A stretch of 59,407 bases of DNA, from NCBI GenBank assembly GCA_910577525.1, contig CAJTLI010000012.1:14839-74245 (forward strand), given 5' to 3'. A program made the translations under genes and the position numbers. How positions within the stretch are numbered: the stretch's first letter is position 1; every line of letters starts with the position of its first letter. The stretch comes from an uncultured Oscillospiraceae bacterium. GTDB lineage: Bacteria > Bacillota > Clostridia > Oscillospirales > Oscillospiraceae. The notes under the pieces were generated by a model that had not been told where the DNA came from, made no database searches, and saw nothing but the letters and a program-made list of their open reading frames with translations. Shown in pieces: positions 41,366 through 49,871 of this stretch.

Positions 41366-41403
41366 GGCAGCGAAACGCCTACAAAAATTTGGAGATATGA
41401 TTT

Positions 41404-42567
41404 ATGGGTAAAAATATTTTAGTGGCCCACGGCGGCGGGCCCACCGCCGTCATCAACTGCTCTCTCCAGGGGGTGGTGGAGGCGGCCCGGGCCTCGGGCC
41501 AGGTGGACAAAATTTACGCCGCCCGGTTCGGGGCGGAGGGCATCCTGGCCGGGGACCTCATCGACCTCACCGGCGTGCCCGCCGCCACCATTTCCAAGCT
41601 GCGCCACACCCCCGCCTCCGCCATCGGCTCCTGCCGGAGGAAATTGACGGACGCGGACTACCCCACAGTGCTGGAAACCCTGAAAAAATTCGGCATCGAC
41701 TGCTTTTTCTACAACGGCGGCAACGACTCCATGGACACCTGCAACAAGGTCAACGAGCTGGCAAAGCAGGAGGGGCTGGATGTCCGGGTCATCGGCATCC
41801 CCAAAACCATGGACAACGACCTGGATTTGACGGACCACTGCCCCGGCTTCGGCTCCGCCGCCCGGTACGCCGCCCTGAGCGCCGCCGAACTGGCCCTGGA
41901 CGCCTCCGGCCTGCCCATCCACGTGGTGGTGCTGGAGCTGATGGGCCGCAACGCCGGGTGGGTCACAGCCGCCTCCGCCCTGGCCGGGCGGCTGACGGAC
42001 TGCCAGGTGCTGACCTACCTGCCGGAGCTGCCGGTGGACGAGGACAGGATGCTGGCGGACATCGAGAAGGCCTATGCCAAGGGCAGGGGCCTGCTGGTGA
42101 CGGTGAGCGAGGGCATCTGCGGCCTGGACGGCAAGCCCCTGGCGGATACCGGCATTGTGGACGGCTTCGGCCACACGGTGCCCGGCGGCGCCGCCCAGCA
42201 CATCACCGACCAGATCATCCAGAAGCTGGGCCTCAAGTCCCGGGCGGAAAAGCCGGGGCTGTTGGGCCGGGCCAGCATCCCCTATGTGTCCTCCACCGAC
42301 CGGGAGGAGGCCTACGCCGTGGGCAAATTCGCGGTGGAGTCCGCGCTGAAGGGCGAGAGCGGCTATATGGTGGCCATCAACGCGGTGCGCCGGCCCGCCT
42401 ACTCCAGCAGCCTGTCCCTGGTTCCCCTGGACAAGGTGGCCAACGTGGAGAAAAAATTCCCCCTGGAGTGGATCGTGGACGGAAACCAGATCGCCGGCGC
42501 CTTCTTCGACTACGCCCTGCCTCTGATGGGGGAGGCGTTCCCGGAATACGCTGTTTTGCGTGTGTAG
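41404..42567 (+). CDS. 6-phosphofructokinase, pyrophosphate-dependent type
   Basis: The 387-residue protein phosphorylates fructose 6-phosphate. The ATP enzyme has GGDGS and PGTIDND; here the corresponding motifs are NGGNDSMDT (Asp instead of Gly) and IPKTMDNDL (Lys instead of Gly), which are the known determinants of pyrophosphate use. Further family parts are AHGGGPTAVINCS at the start, ELMGRNAGWV and the C-terminal SGYMVAINAVRRP. ATG 41404 follows GGAGATATG. Its TAG stop (42565-42567) lies inside a family A repeat element. PPi-type activity is inferred from these residues. Confidence 0.88.
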   Translation: MGKNILVAHGGGPTAVINCSLQGVVEAARASGQVDKIYAARFGAEGILAGDLIDLTGVPAATISKLRHTPASAIGSCRRKLTDADYPTVLETLKKFGIDCFFYNGGNDSMDTCNKVNELAKQEGLDVRVIGIPKTMDNDLDLTDHCPGFGSAARYAALSAAELALDASGLPIHVVVLELMGRNAGWVTAASALAGRLTDCQVLTYLPELPVDEDRMLADIEKAYAKGRGLLVTVSEGICGLDGKPLADTGIVDGFGHTVPGGAAQHITDQIIQKLGLKSRAEKPGLLGRASIPYVSSTDREEAYAVGKFAVESALKGESGYMVAINAVRRPAYSSSLSLVPLDKVANVEKKFPLEWIVDGNQIAGAFFDYALPLMGEAFPEYAVLRV

Positions 42568-42636
42568 GGGCGCACATCGTGCGCCCGCACAGCCACCAAT
42601 AATATTCGAACCGGGCGCACAATGTGCGCCCCTACA
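42563..42636 (+). repeat. Inverted-repeat element, family A (PFK-TIM gap)
   Basis: Left unit TGTAGGGGCGCAC...GTGCGCCCG (42563-42587), right unit GGGCGCAC...GTGCGCCCCTACA (42613-42636). The TAG stop of the PFK gene is inside the left end; the right end is directly continued by GGAG, the ribosome site of the next gene. Confidence 0.88.
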
Positions 42637-42645
42637 GGAGTGTTT

Positions 42646-43482
42646 ATGAAACATATCTATTTAAATCTGAAGCGCTTCGACGTGCCCGTGGAGCTGGGCG
42701 GGGTGAACCGGCTGGCTCCTGTGAAGGATTGGGGCGCGGCGGTGGTGGGCGGCACCCAGGAGGCGCTGCGCAGGTACGACCCGGCTCAGGTGGAGTTCGT
42801 GCAGTACCTGCCCGAGGCCCATCTGCTGGGGGCGGTGTCCGCCCTCACCGAGGGCAGCCCCGTCCAGCTGGGAAGCCAGGGAGTGTACCGGATGAACACG
42901 GCGGTGGGGGGAAACTTCGGGGCCTTCACCACCAACCGGCCCGCCTCCATTGTGAAGGCTATGGGCTGCACCTCCACCCTGATCGGCCACTGCGAGGAGC
43001 GAAACGACAAAAAGGGCATTCTGGCCGAGGCGGGCGTCACGGACATGAGCGCCGTCAACCGCCTGCTGAACCAGGAGATCAAGTGCGCCCAGGAGGCCGG
43101 GCTGACGGTGCTGTACTGCATCGGCGAAACCAGCGAGGAGCAGCCCGAATGGGAACAGGTTCTGGGAGAACAGCTGGACGTCGGCCTGGCGGGCGTGGAC
43201 AAGAGCCGGGTGGTCATCGGCTACGAGCCGGTGTGGTCCATCGGCCCGGGCAAGACCCCGGCGGGCAAGGACTACATCACCAAAATCGCCCGGTTCGTCA
43301 AGGAGCGCACAGGGGGCATGGACGTGGTATACGGCGGCGGCTTGAAGGCGGACAACGCCGCCATGCTGGCCTCCATTGAGGAGATCGACGGCGGCTTGAT
43401 CGCCCTGACCCGGTTCCAAGGGGAGATCGGCTTCTATCCTGAGGAGTACCTGGAAATCATCCGCCTCTACTTGGGCGAGTAG
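42646..43482 (+). CDS. tpiA: Triosephosphate isomerase family protein (divergent)
   Basis: The 278-residue protein keeps the TIM catalytic residues: Asn and Lys in YLNLKRF near the front, His in IGHCEERN and the Glu in GYEPVWSIGPGKTP. The phosphate loop is present (YGGGLKADNAA). It is about 25 residues longer than common TIM and the conserved NWKMN is changed to NLKRF, so it is a divergent branch and could isomerise another triose- or tetrose-phosphate. ATG 42646 is chosen because AGGAG from the repeat end precedes it. Its TAG stop lies inside the next family A element. Confidence 0.85.
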   Translation: MKHIYLNLKRFDVPVELGGVNRLAPVKDWGAAVVGGTQEALRRYDPAQVEFVQYLPEAHLLGAVSALTEGSPVQLGSQGVYRMNTAVGGNFGAFTTNRPASIVKAMGCTSTLIGHCEERNDKKGILAEAGVTDMSAVNRLLNQEIKCAQEAGLTVLYCIGETSEEQPEWEQVLGEQLDVGLAGVDKSRVVIGYEPVWSIGPGKTPAGKDYITKIARFVKERTGGMDVVYGGGLKADNAAMLASIEEIDGGLIALTRFQGEIGFYPEEYLEIIRLYLGE

Positions 43483-43553
43483 GGGCGCACACCGTGCGCC
43501 CGCGCGATTACGCGAAGGCCAGAAAACACGGGCGCACAGTGTGCGCCCCTACA
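43479..43553 (+). repeat. Inverted-repeat element, family A (TIM-LarA gap)
   Basis: Left unit GTAGGGGCGCAC...GTGCGCCCG (43479-43501), right unit GGGCGCAC...GTGCGCCCCTACA (43530-43553). The TAG stop of the TIM gene is in the left end, and AGGAGGAG follows the right end before the next gene. Confidence 0.88.
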
Positions 43554-43566
43554 AGGAGGAGAAACG

Positions 43567-45051
43567 GTGAGATTAGAATTTGAGTACGGCCACGGCCTGA
43601 TGGCCGCGAATCTGCCCGACAGCACCGACGTGTTCATCCCCGGAGAAACCGTCGCCGATCCGCCCTGCCTGCCCCAGGACTGGGACAGCCTGTACAGCGC
43701 CACACTGGAATCCATCCGCAATCCCATCGGGATGCCCGCCCTCAGGGAACTGGCCGGGCCCGGTAAGACCGTTGTTTTCGTCATCCCGGACATCGTGAAG
43801 GGCGGCTGTCAGCCCACCGCCCACCGGAAGGTGTCCATCCGGGCCTGCCTGGATGAGTTGTACGCCGCCGGGGTGGACAAGAAAGACATCCTGCTGCTGT
43901 TCTCCAACGGCCTGCACCCCCGGGCCACTGTTTCCGAGATGAAGCAGATTTTGGGGGAAGAGCTGTTCAACGAGTTCTACTGGACCAACCAGATCACCAG
44001 CCACGACAGCGAGGACTACGACCACATGGAGGACCTGGGGACCACCCGGCGGGGCGACCCGGTGCTGATGAACAAATACGTCTTCGACTGCGACATCCCC
44101 ATTTTGATCGGCCACACCCAGGGCAATCCCTACGGTGGCTACTCCGGGGGGTATAAGCACTGCGCCACCGGCATCACCCACTGGCGGTCCATCGCCAGCC
44201 ACCACGTCCCCAAGGTGATGCACCGCGCCGATTTCACCCCCGTGTCCGGCAAAAACCTCATGCGCACCAAGTTCGACGAGATCGGCATGTGGATGGAGGA
44301 GAAGATGGGCCACCCCTTCTTCTGCTGCGACGCGGTGCTGGACACCTATTCCCGGCAGATCGCCATTTTCTCCGGCTACGCCAAGGAGATGATGCCCGTC
44401 TCCTGGGAGGTGGCCGACAAGCGCACCTACGTGCCCTGGGCGGAGAAGAAGTACGACGTGATGGTGTTCGGTATGCCCCAGGCCTTCCACTACGGGGACG
44501 GCATGGGCACCAACCCCATCCAGATGATGCAGGCGCTCTCCGCCCAGGTGATCCGCCACAAGCGGGTGATGAAGGACAACTGCGTCATCATCTGCTCCTC
44601 CATCTGCAACGGCTATTTCCACGACGAGCGCTGGCCCTACCTGCGGGAGCTGTACGAGATGTTCCAGCACGACCACATGAACATCCTGCCCGACATGGAC
44701 CGCTACGGCGAGTATTTCGCCACCAACCAGGAGTATATCCGCAAGTACCGTTTCTGCAACGCCTTCCATCCCTTCCACGGCTTCTCCATGATGAGCTGCG
44801 GCCACATCGCGGAGATGAACACCAGCGCCATCTACATCGTGGGGGCCCAGGAGCCGGGCATCGCCCGGGGGATGGGCCTGAAAACCCGGGCCACCTTTGA
44901 GGAGGCCCTGGAGGACGCGAAAAAGAAGTTTGTCGGGCCCAATCCCAACATCCTGGCACTGCCCCGCACCTTCAAGGTGGGCGCCGTCCACCTGTGCATG
45001 AAGGACGAGCCCTACGACGGCACCAACGGCTGCTGTGGCTGCGGCTGCTGA
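43567..45051 (+). CDS. LarA-family (nickel-pincer) racemase/epimerase-like protein
   Basis: The 494-residue protein matches the LarA/DUF2088 family: N-terminal FEYGHGLMAANLP, GKTVVFVIPDIVKG, LFSNGLHPRATVSEMKQILG with a conserved His, then YGGYSGGYKHCATGITHWRS where Lys is the likely cofactor-anchoring residue. LarA enzymes racemise or epimerise 2-hydroxyacids through a nickel-pincer nucleotide made by LarB, LarC and LarE; none of these is in the window. It ends in a Cys-rich tail (NGCCGCGC) that might bind metal. GTG 43567 follows AGGAGGAG. The substrate is unknown; lactate racemase is not implied. Confidence 0.82.
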   Translation: MRLEFEYGHGLMAANLPDSTDVFIPGETVADPPCLPQDWDSLYSATLESIRNPIGMPALRELAGPGKTVVFVIPDIVKGGCQPTAHRKVSIRACLDELYAAGVDKKDILLLFSNGLHPRATVSEMKQILGEELFNEFYWTNQITSHDSEDYDHMEDLGTTRRGDPVLMNKYVFDCDIPILIGHTQGNPYGGYSGGYKHCATGITHWRSIASHHVPKVMHRADFTPVSGKNLMRTKFDEIGMWMEEKMGHPFFCCDAVLDTYSRQIAIFSGYAKEMMPVSWEVADKRTYVPWAEKKYDVMVFGMPQAFHYGDGMGTNPIQMMQALSAQVIRHKRVMKDNCVIICSSICNGYFHDERWPYLRELYEMFQHDHMNILPDMDRYGEYFATNQEYIRKYRFCNAFHPFHGFSMMSCGHIAEMNTSAIYIVGAQEPGIARGMGLKTRATFEEALEDAKKKFVGPNPNILALPRTFKVGAVHLCMKDEPYDGTNGCCGCGC

Positions 45052-45104
45052 GCACAAAACGCCGTACTGCGCAAGTACGAGAAACGAGTAAAGGAAGGTG
45101 TCGT

Positions 45105-45935
45105 ATGAGTAAAGTAAAGCGCGCGAAAAGGCCCCCGACCAAATCGGAAAGACACACCAGGATGATAAACCGTCTGTGGCTGCTGCTCTCGCTGATCGTG
45201 GCGCTGGTGGTGCTGTACCTGCTGTCCATCGGGGAAAAGACCGGGCGCAGCTTCCCGTTTATCTTCTCCATCAACGGGCGGAATTCGGTGCTTGGCGGCC
45301 TTCAGACCATGGTGGAGCGCAAGGCGCTGTGGGATGACTTCGCCAACAGCATGATCTGCGTGGCCATGGGCTTCGGCCTGGGCTTTGTCACCTCTCTGCC
45401 CATGGCCTTTCTCATGGCCTGGTACACCCCGGTGCGCAAGATCATCGAGCCCTGGATCAACTTCATCCGCAACATCCCCGCCCTGGCCTATGCGCCCCTC
45501 ATCGTCCTGCTGCTGGGCGTGGGCCGGACCCCGGCCGTGGTGCTGATCTGGATCTGCACCTTCATGACCATGAGCATCACCATCTTCCACGGCATCCGCA
45601 ACATCGACAACACCCTGGTCAAGGCCGCCCGGGTGCTGGGCGCCAACGACGTGGATATTTTCTTCCGCATCACCCTGCCCGCCACGGTGCCCTTCATCCT
45701 CACCGCCGTCCGGCTAGGCCTGAGCGCGGGGCTGACCACCCTGCTGGCGGCGGAGTCCGCCGGCGCCCAGGCCGGCCTGGGCATGCGCATCATGAACCTC
45801 AAGGGCACCTTTGAGACCGACGCCATGCTGGGCTACATCATCATCATCGGCATCATCGGCACGCTGCTGAACACCTTTGTGGACATCATTGAAGGGAGGC
45901 TGACCTCATGGCAGGAGAAGCGGGAAGAGGCGTAA
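45105..45935 (+). CDS. ABC transporter permease, nitrate/sulfonate/taurine type
   Basis: The 276-residue protein has about six membrane segments and the SsuC/TauC-type pattern: an N-terminal basic stretch, LWDDFANSMICVAMGFGLGF, WINFIRNIPALAYAPLIVLLLGVG, FMTMSITIFHGIRNID and the ATPase-contact loop KAARVLGANDVDIFFRITLPATVPFILTAVRLG. It starts at ATG 45105, following AAAGGAAGG. It overlaps the ATPase gene by 28 bases. With that gene and the downstream binding protein it forms an importer. Cargo is unknown, but the LarA neighbour hints at a small organic acid. Confidence 0.9.
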   Translation: MSKVKRAKRPPTKSERHTRMINRLWLLLSLIVALVVLYLLSIGEKTGRSFPFIFSINGRNSVLGGLQTMVERKALWDDFANSMICVAMGFGLGFVTSLPMAFLMAWYTPVRKIIEPWINFIRNIPALAYAPLIVLLLGVGRTPAVVLIWICTFMTMSITIFHGIRNIDNTLVKAARVLGANDVDIFFRITLPATVPFILTAVRLGLSAGLTTLLAAESAGAQAGLGMRIMNLKGTFETDAMLGYIIIIGIIGTLLNTFVDIIEGRLTSWQEKREEA

Positions 45936-46702
45936 AAATCCAGATCAAAAATGTGGTCAAGGAGTACCATGGCGACCACGGCACCACAGTGGCCCTCAAC
46001 GGCGTCAATCTGGACATCATGGAGAACGAGTTCATCTGCGTGGTGGGCCCCTCCGGCTGCGGCAAGTCCACCCTGCTGAACATTCTGGCGGGGCTCCACG
46101 AGGCCAGCTCCGGCGAGTGCTATCTGGACGGCGAGATCATCAAGGGCACCGACGTGAAGCGTGGGGTGGTGTTCCAGCAGTACGCCCTGTTCCCCTGGCA
46201 GACGGTGCTGCAAAACGTCATGTTCGGCCCCCAGATGAAGCGCATGCCCAAGGCGGAGTGCGAGGCCATCGCCCACAAATATATCAAGATGGTGGGTCTG
46301 GAGGACTTTGAGAACTCCTTCCCCAAGGAGCTGTCCGGCGGCATGAAGCAGCGGGTGGCCATCGCCCGGGCCTACGCCAACAATCCCGAGGTGCTGCTCA
46401 TGGACGAGCCCTTCGGCGCCCTGGATGCCCAGACCCGGGCCCAGCTCCAGACCGAGCTGCTGAAAACCTGGGAGGAGGAGCAGAAAACCTGCTTCTTCAT
46501 CACCCATGACGTGGACGAGGCGGTTCTGCTGGCCCAGCGGGTGGTCATCATGTCCGCCCGGCCGGGGCGCATCAAGCGGGTGGTGGACATCGACATCCCC
46601 TATCCCCGGGATCAGGCCACCAAAAGCGATCCCCATTTTATGGAGCTCAAGGCGGAGATCTGGAACGAGGTGTATCAGGAGTATCTGGAGGTCCGCAAAT
46701 AA
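45908..46702 (+). CDS. ABC transporter ATP-binding protein, SsuB/TauB type
   Basis: The 264-residue protein powers the importer. It has Walker A GPSGCGKSTLLN (near residue 47), Q-loop VFQQYALFPWQTVLQN, signature LSGGMKQRVAIARAYANNP, Walker B VLLMDEPFGALD and the switch His in FFITHDVDEAV. The pattern LFPWQTVLQNV is typical of the nitrate/sulfonate family. ATG 45908 lies inside the permease gene end. It is followed 68 bases later by the binding-protein gene. Confidence 0.93.
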   Translation: MAGEAGRGVKIQIKNVVKEYHGDHGTTVALNGVNLDIMENEFICVVGPSGCGKSTLLNILAGLHEASSGECYLDGEIIKGTDVKRGVVFQQYALFPWQTVLQNVMFGPQMKRMPKAECEAIAHKYIKMVGLEDFENSFPKELSGGMKQRVAIARAYANNPEVLLMDEPFGALDAQTRAQLQTELLKTWEEEQKTCFFITHDVDEAVLLAQRVVIMSARPGRIKRVVDIDIPYPRDQATKSDPHFMELKAEIWNEVYQEYLEVRK

Positions 46703-46770
46703 ATCGTGCCTGACCGTCTCTCACGGTTGACATACAGGCAGGTTCAAACAAATTCAAGGAGGAAAATGAA

Positions 46771-47853
46771 ATGAAGAAACTCACCGCTCTGCTGCTGGCG
46801 CTGGTCATGACGATGTCCCTCGCTGCCTGCGGCAGCCCCGCCGCAGACGGCAGCAAGGCCCCCACCGGCTCCACCCCTGCCGCCAGCGAGCCCGGCACCC
46901 CCGCCAGCGAACCCGGCACTCCCGCCAGCGAGCCCGCCAAGCCCGATCCCATCACCCTGCGCATCGGCTACATGGCCAACTACGCCTCCCTCTGGGGCGT
47001 GCTGTCCACCATCAACCAGGGCTTCTTCGAGGAGGAGGGCATCACCATTGAGCTGACGCCCTTTAACGACGGCCCCTCTGAAATCGCGGCTATGGAGGGC
47101 GGCTCCATCGACCTGGCCTACATCGGCAAGGGCGCCCACCGCCTGTGCATCCTGGGCAACGCCGTCATCTTTGCCCCCAGCTCCGTCCACACCGTGGACA
47201 AGGTAGTGTGCATGCCCGGCAGCGGCATCCAGTCCGTGGAGGACCTGAGGGGCAAGAAGATCGCCTACAACGCCGGCTCCTCCTCCGAGTCCACCTTCAA
47301 TAACGCCCTGAAGGTGGCCAATCTGACCGTTGACGATGTGACCGCCATGTCGCTGAGCATCGACAACATCGTGCCCGCCGCCGTGTCCGGCGACATCGAC
47401 GCCGCCATCTGCTGGAACCCCTACTCCGGCCAGATCCTCCAGCAGGTGGAGGGCTCCTACGAGATCGAGTTTGCCGACGGCTCCACCAACATCTCCAGCT
47501 GGATCTGCCTGCCCAAGTACGCCGAGGACAACCACGACATCCTGGTGCGCTTCACCCGCGCCCTGTTCAAGGGCATGGACTGGGGCTCCAAGGAGGAGAA
47601 CTATAACACCGTGGCCCAGTACTGCGCCGACGAGACCAAAACCAGCCTGGAGTCCAACCAGCTCCAGCTGGGCGACGCCCATTGGTTCAACATCGCCGAC
47701 CTGACCGCCGGTCTGGCCGACGGCACCATCAAGGGCTATTATGAGGGAATGCAGAACGACATGGTCCAGGGCGAGAACATCAAGCCCGAGGAGGCCAAGG
47801 AGGACGTGAGCGACTTCGTCCTGTTCGACGTGATGCAGGAGGCCCTCAAGTAA
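46771..47853 (+). CDS. ABC transporter substrate-binding lipoprotein, SsuA type
   Basis: The 360-residue lipoprotein has a signal with lipobox LAAC (Cys about residue 20), then a short repeat region with SEPGTPASEPGTPASEP, likely a flexible linker. The binding fold starts at ITLRIGYMANYASLWG, with AAMEGGSIDLAYIGKG and VEDLRGKKIAYNAGSSSESTF, which are SsuA/TauA/THI5-like. The glycine-rich SSSESTFN loop typically contacts the anionic ligand. ATG 46771 follows AAGGAGG. A terminator follows the gene. Ligand unknown. Confidence 0.88.
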   Translation: MKKLTALLLALVMTMSLAACGSPAADGSKAPTGSTPAASEPGTPASEPGTPASEPAKPDPITLRIGYMANYASLWGVLSTINQGFFEEEGITIELTPFNDGPSEIAAMEGGSIDLAYIGKGAHRLCILGNAVIFAPSSVHTVDKVVCMPGSGIQSVEDLRGKKIAYNAGSSSESTFNNALKVANLTVDDVTAMSLSIDNIVPAAVSGDIDAAICWNPYSGQILQQVEGSYEIEFADGSTNISSWICLPKYAEDNHDILVRFTRALFKGMDWGSKEENYNTVAQYCADETKTSLESNQLQLGDAHWFNIADLTAGLADGTIKGYYEGMQNDMVQGENIKPEEAKEDVSDFVLFDVMQEALK

Positions 47854-47887
47854 GGCCACCGGCATAACAGCCTTTAGCGCATAGGAA

Positions 47888-47933
47888 CGGACCCTATGGG
47901 GCGGAGCTCAAGTTCGTCCCATAGGGTCCGTTT
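47888..47933 (+). terminator. Terminator after the SsuA-like gene
   Basis: Stem CGGACCCTATGGG / CCCATAGGGTCCG (13 bp) with a 17-base loop, followed by TTT. Confidence 0.8.
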
Positions 47934-47964
47934 CGGTCCATTCCCGCAGAACGGAGGAACGCAT

Positions 47965-49824
47965 ATGGAAATCAAGACGGTTTATTCCCCCGGCGCGGGG
48001 GAGGCGCTGGCCTTTGCCGCCAACCAGCTGTCCGGCTATCTGAGCCGGATGCTGGCGTCGGAGACGGGGGCCCTGACCGTCGGCCTGGAGGTGCGGCCGG
48101 ACCCCGCGCCCGGCCGGCCCGACTGGTTTTGGGTGGAGCTGGGACCGGAGGGCGGAACCGTCGCCGGAAACAGCGGCCGGGCCGCGCTGCTGGGGGTTTA
48201 CGACTGCCTGCGCCGCCTGGGGTGCCGGTTTCTGGCCCCCGTCAAGGGCTGCGAAACAGTGCCCAGCCTCACCCGGAAGGAGCTGGCCCTGCGGTATGAG
48301 CACCGGGCCTCTTTCTATCACCGGGGGGTGTGCATTGAGGGGGCTGACAGCCGGGAAAATGTGCTGGATTTCATTGACTGGCTCCCCAAGGCGGGGTATA
48401 ATAGTTTTTTCCTGCAATTCAAATCGCCGTACATCTTCTACGCCCGGTGGTACGAGCACCGGAACAACCCGCTGCGGGAGGCCGAGCCCTTCACTCCCGC
48501 AGACGCCCAGGATTGGATGGAGGAGGCGGAGCGGGAGCTGAGACGCCGGGGGCTGCTGCTCCACAAGGTGGGCCACGGCTGGACGGGAGAGGTTTTGGGC
48601 CGGGAGGCCCGGTCCTGGGACGCCGCTTCCGAGGAGCTTTCGGCGGACAAGCGCCCTCTGGCGGCCCAGGTGGGGGGCGTACGGGGGCTGTGGAGGGGGG
48701 TGGCCGCCAACACCAACCTGTGCTTCCACAGCGGGGAGGCCGCGGACGCCTTCGCCGCCCTGGTGGCGGACTATGCCAGGGAACACCCCGGTGTGGACTA
48801 CCTCCACGTCTGGCTGGCGGACGAGTACAACAATGTGTGCGAGTGCGGGGGCTGCCAAAAGACCACCCCATCCGACCAATATGTGGAGCTGCTCAATGAA
48901 ATCGACCGCCGGCTGGCGGCGGAAGGGCTGGATACCAAAATCGTGTTTCTGCTGTATCAGGAGCTGCTGTGGCCGCCGGTCAAGGCCCGCCTGCTCCATC
49001 CGGAGCGGTTTGTGCTCATGTTCGCCCCCATCAGCCGCACCTTTGAGCGCTCCTACCAGGTGGGGGAGGCCCTGCCCCCCATTCCGCCCTATGCGCGCAA
49101 CAAAATCTCTCTGCCCGCCGGTCTGGACGAGAATCTGGCCTTCCTCCGGGGCTGGCAGGAGCAGTTCAAGGGCGACAGCTTCGTCTACGACTATCCCCTG
49201 GGCCGGGCCCACTACGGGGACTTCGGCTATGTGAGGCTGGCCCGGGTCATCAGCGGAGACGTAAAGCAGCTGAGCAAGCTGGGGCTGAACGGCTATATCA
49301 GCTGTCAGGAGCTGCGCGCCGGACTGCCCAATTTTTTCCCCAACTATGTGCTGGGCCGCACGCTGATGGACGAGAGCGCGGATGTGAACCAGCTGATGGA
49401 GGAATATTTCTCCGCCGCCTATGGAGAGGACTGGCCCATCGTGGCCGACTATCTCTTCCAGCTGTCCGAATTGAGCAGCACCGACTACGTCAACGGAAAG
49501 GGGCCCCGTCAAAGCCGGGACGCCGCCGCCCGGATGGAGGCCGTCCGGGAGCTGTGCCTGGACTTTGCCCCCGCGCTGGACGCCCACCGGGGTCCGGCCA
49601 GCTGGGCCGCACCCCTCTGGGAGCCGCTGGACTACCACCGGGACTATGTGCTGAAACTGTCCCGGGCCCTGCGCCTCCTGGCCCTGGGAGAGACGGAACG
49701 GGCAGAGGAAAGCCGGCGTTCCTTTATCAGGCTGATCTGTGAAAAAGAGCCGGTTTTTCAGCCCTGGCTGGATGTATACCGGGTGCTGGAGGTAACGGAA
49801 AACTATACGGGGCTGCGCCCCTGA
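47965..49824 (+). CDS. DUF4838-domain protein, glycoside-hydrolase-like
   Basis: The 619-residue protein has an alpha-glucuronidase-like N-terminal beta domain (about residues 1-100, EALAFAANQLSGYLSRML) and a TIM-barrel-like region with DUF4838 hallmarks: YHRGVCIEGADSRENVLDFI, YLHVWLADEYNNVCECGGCQK (Asp and two Cys, a likely metal or substrate site) and YGDFGYVRLARVI. No signal peptide, so it acts in the cytoplasm. Start ATG 47965 follows ACGGAGGA. It is just upstream of nagB and nagA, which suggests it processes a glucosamine-containing or acidic sugar, but activity in the family is poorly known. Confidence 0.78.
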   Translation: MEIKTVYSPGAGEALAFAANQLSGYLSRMLASETGALTVGLEVRPDPAPGRPDWFWVELGPEGGTVAGNSGRAALLGVYDCLRRLGCRFLAPVKGCETVPSLTRKELALRYEHRASFYHRGVCIEGADSRENVLDFIDWLPKAGYNSFFLQFKSPYIFYARWYEHRNNPLREAEPFTPADAQDWMEEAERELRRRGLLLHKVGHGWTGEVLGREARSWDAASEELSADKRPLAAQVGGVRGLWRGVAANTNLCFHSGEAADAFAALVADYAREHPGVDYLHVWLADEYNNVCECGGCQKTTPSDQYVELLNEIDRRLAAEGLDTKIVFLLYQELLWPPVKARLLHPERFVLMFAPISRTFERSYQVGEALPPIPPYARNKISLPAGLDENLAFLRGWQEQFKGDSFVYDYPLGRAHYGDFGYVRLARVISGDVKQLSKLGLNGYISCQELRAGLPNFFPNYVLGRTLMDESADVNQLMEEYFSAAYGEDWPIVADYLFQLSELSSTDYVNGKGPRQSRDAAARMEAVRELCLDFAPALDAHRGPASWAAPLWEPLDYHRDYVLKLSRALRLLALGETERAEESRRSFIRLICEKEPVFQPWLDVYRVLEVTENYTGLRP

Positions 49825-49871
49825 GCGCCGCCCCGGCCAAAGGGCCGGGGCGGATGAAAGGAGAAGGCGAA

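Noticed and set aside
46861..46935. Tandem DNA repeat in the SsuA-like gene as a CRISPR-like or satellite array
   Set aside because: The repeat encodes the SEPGTPA linker in frame and is only two to three units; it is a protein linker.
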